Assembly (NCBI RefSeq): GCF_010672085.1
Contig: NZ_JAAHHT010000049.1
Span: 1 to 47,721, forward strand
Direction: 5' to 3'
DNA length: 47,721 nucleotides
Source of the DNA: Okeania sp. SIO3I5
Lineage (GTDB): Bacteria; Cyanobacteriota; Cyanobacteriia; Cyanobacteriales; Microcoleaceae
The position numbers and the translations under genes were made by a program. Below, one piece after another: positions 43,395-47,721 of the stretch; position 1 is the stretch's first letter; each line of letters begins with the position of its first letter. The notes under the pieces were generated by a model. It saw only the letters and a list, made by a program, of their open reading frames with translations, had not been told where the DNA came from and ran no database searches.

Positions 43395-44040
43395 AGATTG
43401 ATGTGAGATTTATCTATTGTTCAATAGTAACAGCAGTTTTCCCTAGGCAACTTCATCCTTCTGTTTCCCGATTATTGATGTGAGATTTATCTATTGTTCA
43501 ATAGTAATACCATTTTCAAAAAATATTGTTACAGTCAAACAGGTATAAAATTATTGAGTGATCATCTAATAGCAGTAGCGATCGCTAAACGAACTATGTA
43601 AATCCTTGTTCTCATTTCATTTAACTACTTTTTTTAGTTAATACCTTTAGACATATTTCACTGTAACAGTATTTTTTGAAATTGGTATAACAGCAGTTTT
43701 CCCAGGCAACTTCATCCTTCTGTTTCCCGATTATTGATGTGAGATTTATCTATTGTTCAATAGTAATAGCAGTTTCCCCAGGCAACTTCATCCTTCTGTT
43801 TCCCGATTATTGATGTGAAATTTATCTATTGTTCAATAGTAACAGCAGTTTCCCCAGGCAACTTCATCCTTCTGTTTCCCGATTATTGATGTGAGATTTA
43901 TCTATTGTTCAATAGTAATAGCAGTTTCCCCAGGCAACTTCATCCTTCTGTTTCCCGATTATTGATGTGAGATTTATCTATTGTTCAATAGTAATAGCAG
44001 TTTCCCCAGGCAACTTCATCCTTCTGTTTCCCGATTATTG
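43395..44040. repeat. Second 76-bp tandem array, interrupted by a MITE
   Basis: A unit beginning GATTATTGATGTGAGATTTA and containing the palindrome CTATTGTTCAATAG and CCCCAGGCAACTTCATCC repeats with a 76-bp period: the motif ATTATTGATG is at 43471, 43730, 43806, 43882, 43958 and 44034, and the first unit starts near 43395. Removing the 183 bp of MITE plus duplication between 43508 and 43690 restores the phase. One early unit is 77 bp through an extra T. No frame runs through it. Confidence 0.92.
43508..43687. mobile_element. MITE inserted in the tandem array, TAA duplication
   Basis: 180 bp with inverted ends of about 28 bp (TACCATTTTCAAAAAATA and, read inward from the right, TACCAATTTCAAAAAATA, both followed by a TGTTACAGT block). 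TAA flanks both sides (43505-43507 and 43688-43690). The interior has one GCGATCGC and no gene. Confidence 0.88.
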
Positions 44041-44361
44041 ATGTACTAAAACATACCCTAAGACTGAAAAGCCAGAGAAATCTTAATACTAGGGGCTTGT
44101 TTTGTTGGTTATTTTGGTGATCGCTTTAGAGACAATTCTTATTTTACCGAAATAATTAATAATTAAACAATTAAATAATTAGATAATTCAGGTTTAAAGC
44201 CTCCCCTTTCAAGGGAAAAAAAATAAATCTTTTCCTTTTAATCAATCCTCTCCCTTTTAGGGAGAGGTAATTATCCATTATCCATTATCCATTAATGAAC
44301 ATTCCCACACTTCCTTGGAGCACCACCTATATTTCTATTTCTTACTTTTGACTTTTAACTT
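44041..44361. other. Intergenic with shared hairpin and TTATCCA repeats
   Basis: No gene. The hairpin CCTCTCCCTTTTAGGGAGAGG (44247-44267) with following TTATCCA heptads is shared with 29377-29420. AATTAATAAT-type repeats lie at 44150-44180. Confidence 0.55.
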
Positions 44362-44907
44362 TTTAATTCCTTCTATTTCTAGTTGATTCGCTCTGTTTTT
44401 AATTGATTCATTGACATACTCCCGACGTTGCCCTTACGGGACTCATAGAGATTCTTCAGTCTGGGAAACCCTGACCGCTGCGCATGACAGAGGTGATGTC
44501 CTCCCCCTGTTTTGACTTTTACAATAACAAAATGCTCTTAGCTTGTGTCTTGGGCATATAAACGTTTAGCTTATGAAGGGATCCGAATCCTGGCCCTGGC
44601 TTTCATCCCGACGCTCCCCCTCCCCCCTATGCACGGGGGGTTAGGGGGGATGGAGAGCGCGGGACTTCCCGCCAGGAAAGTTAAAATTGGATTGTTTAAG
44701 ATACTCATTAACTGCATTTCGCTTTCCTAGTGTAGGATGCTTTTGGTTTTCATATTCTAGGACAAATGAATTAACTGATTGGATTTTTTTCATTTCAATT
44801 AGATTTAAAATACTAATTGTAGCTTGCATTTCTAAAAAAATGTTTACCTGATTTTTATCGTCATAAAGGCGATTATAAATACTGGTATCTAAATAAACCC
44901 TAATCAC
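44362..44907 (-). pseudogene. N-terminal half of a PIN-domain toxin, split by an IS-like element
   Basis: GTG start at 44907: MIRVYLDTSIYNRLYDDKNQ gives the PIN Asp; NSFVLEYENQKHPTLGKRNA gives the central Glu region. After KQSNF the frame enters the element 44413-44679 and stops. Beyond the element (44412-44362) the same gene resumes in frame as NESIKNRANQLEIEGIK and then degenerates. Taking out the element joins the two parts in frame. Just upstream, codons reading KVEKMIKEVA before a TAA may be the tail of a lost antitoxin. Confidence 0.82.
44413..44679 (+). mobile_element. Non-autonomous IS200/IS605-type element (copy A)
   Basis: Starts GACATACTCCCGACGTTGCC and ends with GGAGAGCGCGGGACTTCCCG and CCAGGAAA; both ends match the reverse of 5050-5327, the middle does not. 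It holds a palindromic CCCCCTATGCACGGGGG stretch. There is no transposase. It is inserted in a PIN toxin gene with no clear target duplication, as expected for this single-strand transposition type. Confidence 0.78.
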
Positions 44908-45033
44908 ATTATGCTACCTCTTTAATCATTTTCTCTACTTTTATAAAGTAAGAAGACGATATAATAATCTAGGTTCTATCATATCAAAAGCATAAATAAT
45001 CATAAATTTTGCTCTTAAGGAAACGGTTTAAAT

Positions 45034-45483
45034 ATGTTGCATTTTCACTATTCAACTTTAATCAATGCTCCACTTGAGGTGGTTTGGAAATTCCACGAAC
45101 GTTCCGATATTCTCCAAATACTTACCCCACCTTGGCAACCAGTCCAAATTATGCGTCGTCAAGGTGGACTGGAAATAGGGGCAAGATCAGAATTTATCAT
45201 TTGGCTAGGTCCAATTCCTGTGAAGTGGGTGGCCGTACATACAGAGTATAAACAATATAGTCTGTTTACTGACGAACAGAAAGAAGGCCCAATGGCAAGC
45301 TGGACTCATCGTCATCAGTTTAGCCTGGAAGATGGTCAGACTAGGTTAACCGATGCGATCGCATTTTCTTTGCCTGGGGGATGGTTAACAGAATCTTTTT
45401 TAGGTTGGTGGGTAGACTCTCGACTGAAGGATATGTTTAGGTACAGACATGATGTAACAAAACGGGAATGTGAAAAAAGTTAG
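45034..45483 (+). CDS. SRPBCC (START/Bet v1-like) family protein
   Basis: Protein of 149 residues with the usual length of the polyketide-cyclase/dehydrase-like SRPBCC group. It opens LHFHYSTLINAPLEVVWKFH (the AP..VWxF signature), has PPWQPVQIMRRQGGLEIGAR, WTHRHQFSLEDGQTRLTDAI and ends with a long helix (WWVDSRLKDMFRYRHDVTKR). These proteins form a hydrophobic cavity for lipids or small ligands; the ligand here is unknown. It stands alone, with an AAGGAAA ribosome-like site before the ATG. Confidence 0.9.
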   Translation: MLHFHYSTLINAPLEVVWKFHERSDILQILTPPWQPVQIMRRQGGLEIGARSEFIIWLGPIPVKWVAVHTEYKQYSLFTDEQKEGPMASWTHRHQFSLEDGQTRLTDAIAFSLPGGWLTESFLGWWVDSRLKDMFRYRHDVTKRECEKS

Positions 45484-45607
45484 GTGGTTTTGTATATGTA
45501 GTGATAAAATTAGAGTGAAGCGATATAGCTACCGCTAGGCTCTGCCTTTTCCTAGGTCATGCTCCGCAAACATGTCGTGCAGCGAAACGCTTCATTATTA
45601 TCAATTA
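45484..45607. other. Palindromic debris before a MITE
   Basis: Contains CCGCTAGGCTCTGCC and ATGCTCCGCAAACATGTCGTG strings that recur in the mobile-element regions at 5075-5110 and 20570-20600. No gene. Confidence 0.5.
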
Positions 45608-45739
45608 TATCATGTCCGGATAATTAGTGATCAAAAAACTTTCTCTTCATTTATAGCTTAAAATTCCCTCCTCATTACTCATTACTCATTACTCATTACT
45701 CCTCCATTTTTATTTATAACTATTCAACCGGACATGATA
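45608..45739. mobile_element. MITE, TATCATGTCC family, TTA duplication
   Basis: 132 bp bounded by TATCATGTCCGG and CCGGACATGATA, flanked by TTA (45605-45607 and 45740-45742). The interior has AAAAACTTTCTC, CATTACT heptads and the subterminal TTTATTTATAACTATTCA shared with 20533-20911. Confidence 0.87.
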
Positions 45740-46094
45740 TTACTCCTTCCCAGTTAAGTGTTTTCTCTTGATCTGGAGATGTCTAATAGAAAGAGTGATT
45801 TAAAGCGTAAAGATTCAGTGGGAAATTGTACGGAAAATTAATAGACTAAATAGTAGTAGTATAGATATAGGGCATTTTTCTGGAGCAATAGTATAATAGT
45901 GGCCATTACTCTTAGGAGATTCTCAAATTCTCAAACTTAGTCATGGGAATAATTTAACTTTGGTTAAAAAACTTCTTGACATACTCTCAAATTCCTAACT
46001 CAAAATTTTGATCGAATCCTGGAAAATTTTTCTAAAAAAAATGTTGACAAAGTTGCGATCGAGAAGTTAAGATTATATTAAAAGCAAAAGACAG
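45740..46094. other. Intergenic upstream of the riboswitch
   Basis: No gene. TCTGGAGATGTCTAAT near 45773-45789 is a solo end of the AGACATCTCC MITE family. The promoter for the riboswitch RNA should lie near the end of this stretch; TTGACA at about 46044 with TATATT at about 46074 is a possible -35/-10 pair but with long spacing. Confidence 0.5.
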
Positions 46095-46262
46095 TCAGCC
46101 TAATCTGGCAAGAAAAGCACAGCAAGAGTGCTGCTGGAGCGGAGGAACCAAAAATAAGGGGCTTATCTCTGAATAGAAATCTTTAAGGTTGAAAAATAAA
46201 GATGTAGAGAAGGGCATCTCTCAGCCCTAGCCCGTCAGCTAACTTCGTAGGCATTGAGAGGA
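46095..46262 (+). promoter_or_regulatory. ydaO-yuaA type cyclic di-AMP riboswitch
   Basis: The conserved segments of the family occur in order: GCTGGAGCGGAGGAACC (46133-46149), AAGGGGCTTATCT (46156-46168), a variable hairpin region with TCTTTAAGG, the GAGAAGGGCATCTCTC block, CCCGTCAGCTAACTTCGTAG then GC (46231-46252), and a purine-rich tail GAGAGGAG. This matches the aptamer core that binds c-di-AMP, a second messenger in osmotic and cell-wall control. The P1 helix could not be fixed by eye, so the outer limits are approximate. It lies 113 bp before the next gene on the same strand. Confidence 0.87.
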
Positions 46263-46375
46263 GAATGAAGAGTCAACTTTCTATAACAATTAGACAGATT
46301 GTCGATTCAGAATCCTTGGTAGGTATAGGTCTGATTTGTTGCGCCCGATAAACTTGACTCTGACGATCTAGAAAA

Positions 46376-46735
46376 ATGGTAGAAAAACTGAATAATTCCC
46401 TTTTTGCGACGCTTGCCGTAGTTATTACAATACCTCAACAAGCTATATGGAAGCGCATCAGTCGCTTCGTCATGCCTGACTTAATTTTATTGCCGGCATT
46501 AGGATTTTTTTGGACGCTCATATTGTTGTCTATGGTTAATACCTTTTTTACAACATTAATGCCTAGTCCTTGTTTACCAACAGTCATCAACACAGCTATA
46601 AGTGTTTCTAAGGCTTCCAGAGGATACTTAGGAGTAGCGCAAGCTCTCTGGAGTTCTGATGAAAGTCACTATATAAGTAGTTTGTCTGTTCCTGAAGTTG
46701 TTCTTTCCCGAGAACAAACCTATGCATCCGTCTAA
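46376..46735 (+). CDS. Unrecognised 119-residue protein under a c-di-AMP riboswitch
   Basis: Starts MVEKLNNSLFATLAVVITIP and has one or two hydrophobic segments (about residues 8-22 and 34-60: DLILLPALGFFWTLILLSMV). The tail, SKASRGYLGVAQALWSSDES to SLSVPEVVLSREQTYASV, is soluble. No known domain is recognised. It could be a small membrane protein or the exported N-terminal part of a truncated longer protein. A 17-bp hairpin follows the stop (46760-46807). The riboswitch upstream is the only clue: regulation by c-di-AMP suggests a role in osmotic or envelope adaptation. Confidence 0.65.
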   Translation: MVEKLNNSLFATLAVVITIPQQAIWKRISRFVMPDLILLPALGFFWTLILLSMVNTFFTTLMPSPCLPTVINTAISVSKASRGYLGVAQALWSSDESHYISSLSVPEVVLSREQTYASV

Positions 46736-46759
46736 CTGATGTTTACTATCTCAATATTT

Positions 46760-46807
46760 AATAAGTGATACCTTGTTAGATTATATCATCACAAGGTAGC
46801 ACTTATT
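46760..46807. terminator. Long hairpin after the riboswitch-controlled gene
   Basis: Arms AATAAGTGATACCTTGT and ACAAGGTAGCACTTATT pair over 16 of 17 bases with a 14-base loop. A T run is lacking, so it may end transcription weakly or stabilise the 3' end of the mRNA. Confidence 0.6.
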
Positions 46808-46913
46808 ATTGAAAGATTGCCAGAAGACTGAAGTTAAGTTCTCCTGAAAGCAAGTGTAGGGGGTAGTTCTGCTGAAGTATAGAATCCGGGTAATTAGTTA
46901 TCGTATTACTGAG

Positions 46914-47022
46914 GAGTAATGAGTAATGAGTAATGAGTAATGAGTAAGAAGTAAGAAGTAAGAAGTAAGAAGTAAGAAGTAAGAAGTAAGAAGTAAGAAG
47001 TAAGAAGTAAGAAGTAAGAAGG
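46914..47022. repeat. Heptad repeats GAGTAAT and GAAGTAA
   Basis: Four GAGTAAT heptads followed by about eleven AAGTAAG-type heptads. Open frames across this stretch on the minus strand (LLTSYFL repeats) are artefacts of the 7-base period. Confidence 0.9.
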
Positions 47023-47062
47023 TAGGGACGTTGCATAACAAAAATGCGAAGGTCTGTACGGA

Positions 47063-47174
47063 GTAAGAAAGGAAATGAAAAGGCATAAAATTTTAAATTC
47101 GTGCTTCTAGCTTAACATATTTTTTTAGTTGAGGATTTTTCAATGCGATTACTGTATAACCGGATTTTATATAA
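47063..47174. mobile_element. Dispersed repeat (TAAGAAAGG...AACCGGATTTTATATA), uninterrupted copy
   Basis: Contains the intact joint GCTTAACATATTTTTTT where the copy at 20482-20968 carries a MITE. It ends GATTACTGTATAACCGG then ATTTTATATA. The interior is non-coding. Confidence 0.8.
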
Positions 47175-47489
47175 TGGTATATGGTATACAGGAACAAGGA
47201 ATGCCTGGCACGGGAGCATTTTGCTCCCACTGTTCTCGTAACAAAAATAATGACAATGCACCAGCACCGTGTAGGGATGGAGCTTTTCAAACTGGAGAAG
47301 TAATTCATCTGTGTAAAACCTGGAGAAGTATCTACCCTAGGTTGAAGGTTTTGCCTTTGTAGTGGTTTTCACAAAGATAGACTACAAAACTTTTCCTCAG
47401 CATAAGTGCCTTCTATTCTGCCTTTAAGCCAAAATCTCTGTATTGTATGTTAATGAAAACCGCTATCAAACTTCTGACTTCTGACTTCT
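47175..47489. other. Intergenic, nothing recognised
   Basis: A 77-codon plus-strand frame (47129-47362) starts inside the repeat and has no recognisable motif. A short inverted repeat GGGAGCATTTTGCTCCC (47210-47226) could be a small hairpin. GACTTCT heptads lie at 47471-47489. Confidence 0.5.
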
Positions 47490-47617
47490 GATATAAAATC
47501 CGGTTATACAGTAATCGCAAAATTACTTCCTCAACTAAAATATGTTAAGCATGAATACGAATTTAAAAATTTATGCACTTTCATTTCCTTTCTTATATAG
47601 AATCCGGTTATATAGTA
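47490..47617. mobile_element. Dispersed repeat, third copy (inverted)
   Basis: Reverse orientation relative to 47063-47174; this copy is the most complete. Its two ends carry the same motif, AATCCGGTTATA, as direct repeats (ATAAAATCCGGTTATACAGT and ATAGAATCCGGTTATATAGT). The internal joint TATGTTAAGC is intact, confirming the empty site. Confidence 0.8.
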
Positions 47618-47721
47618 TATGTTCATTATTAAATCGGACAATCGGACCATCTCCCCCAACAATACACTCTTGTATTCAACTGGATTTGATATTACTCCTT
47701 ACTCCTTACTCCTTACTCCTT

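Noticed and set aside
33888-44040. 76-bp arrays considered as CRISPR
   Set aside because: Units are direct repeats without unique spacers, and no cas genes are nearby.
44545-44730. Plus-strand frame of 61 codons
   Set aside because: Lies inside the IS-like element copy A and opposes the broken toxin gene.
46806-47086. Minus-strand frames with LLTSYFLLLTSYFLL
   Set aside because: Period-7 heptad DNA gives long frames by chance; the product is pure repeat.

Overview
The window comes from a low-GC filamentous cyanobacterium. The evidence is the photosynthetic gene cluster ndhC-ndhK-ndhJ / rubA-ycf48-psbEFLJ, many GCGATCGC (HIP1-type) octamers, heptanucleotide short tandem repeats, and long intergenic regions packed with small mobile elements. 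A marine Oscillatoriales-type genome (Trichodesmium/Okeania/Moorena-like) fits this style; the genus is inferred, not shown.

Layout. 1-1380: a 354-bp tandem triplication and heptad repeats. 1385-5048: an ABC exporter (-), a TnpB relic, and two paralogous secreted proteins sharing a METLA-type leader, one Gly/Tyr-rich and one with a peptidoglycan-binding domain. 5050-10833: a transposase-less IS200/IS605-type element, a UspA protein and two paralogous AGCS amino-acid:Na+ symporters separated by a MITE-rich gap. 12329-20323: a group 2 sigma factor, a GNAT acetyltransferase, an LRAT-type protein with a PspA-like tail, a Uma2-type nuclease, an Rpn-type nuclease with a duplicated C-terminal tail gene, and a PcrA/UvrD helicase. 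20324-28700: a nested MITE cluster, a 1700-residue protein of about 14 SdrD/Cna-B-like repeats, an IS1341-type tnpB, and another decayed tnpB.

29469-33588 holds the clearest unusual structure. A 2548-nt group II intron encoding an RT/maturase/HNH protein sits inside ndhJ, right before its last sense codon. Joining the exons gives ...ELQDAY-stop, the usual NdhJ end. Without splicing the frame still closes after five intron-encoded residues (VRLAG). The ndhC-ndhK-ndhJ genes overlap and run on the minus strand. They are separated from the divergent rubA-ycf48-psbEFLJ cluster by nearly nine copies of a 76-bp repeat. A second, unrelated array, also with a 76-bp period, lies at 43395-44040 and is interrupted by a MITE.

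37990-45483 is an accessory zone: an orphan antitoxin, a VapBC pair, two halves of a PIN-toxin gene at opposite ends of a 5.35-kb segment and in opposite orientation (consistent with an inversion), a PD-(D/E)XK nuclease gene broken by one stop codon, a SemiSWEET, a B12-type radical SAM protein and a SRPBCC protein. 46095-46735 carries a ydaO-type (cyclic di-AMP) riboswitch upstream of an unrecognised 119-residue membrane protein. The right end is made of dispersed repeats.

Across the window several MITE families can be delimited by terminal inverted repeats and target-site duplications: one with TATCATGTCC ends and TNA duplications (TCA, TGA, TAA, TTA), one with AGACATCTCC ends and ANT duplications, and others. 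No full transposase gene for these families is present here.
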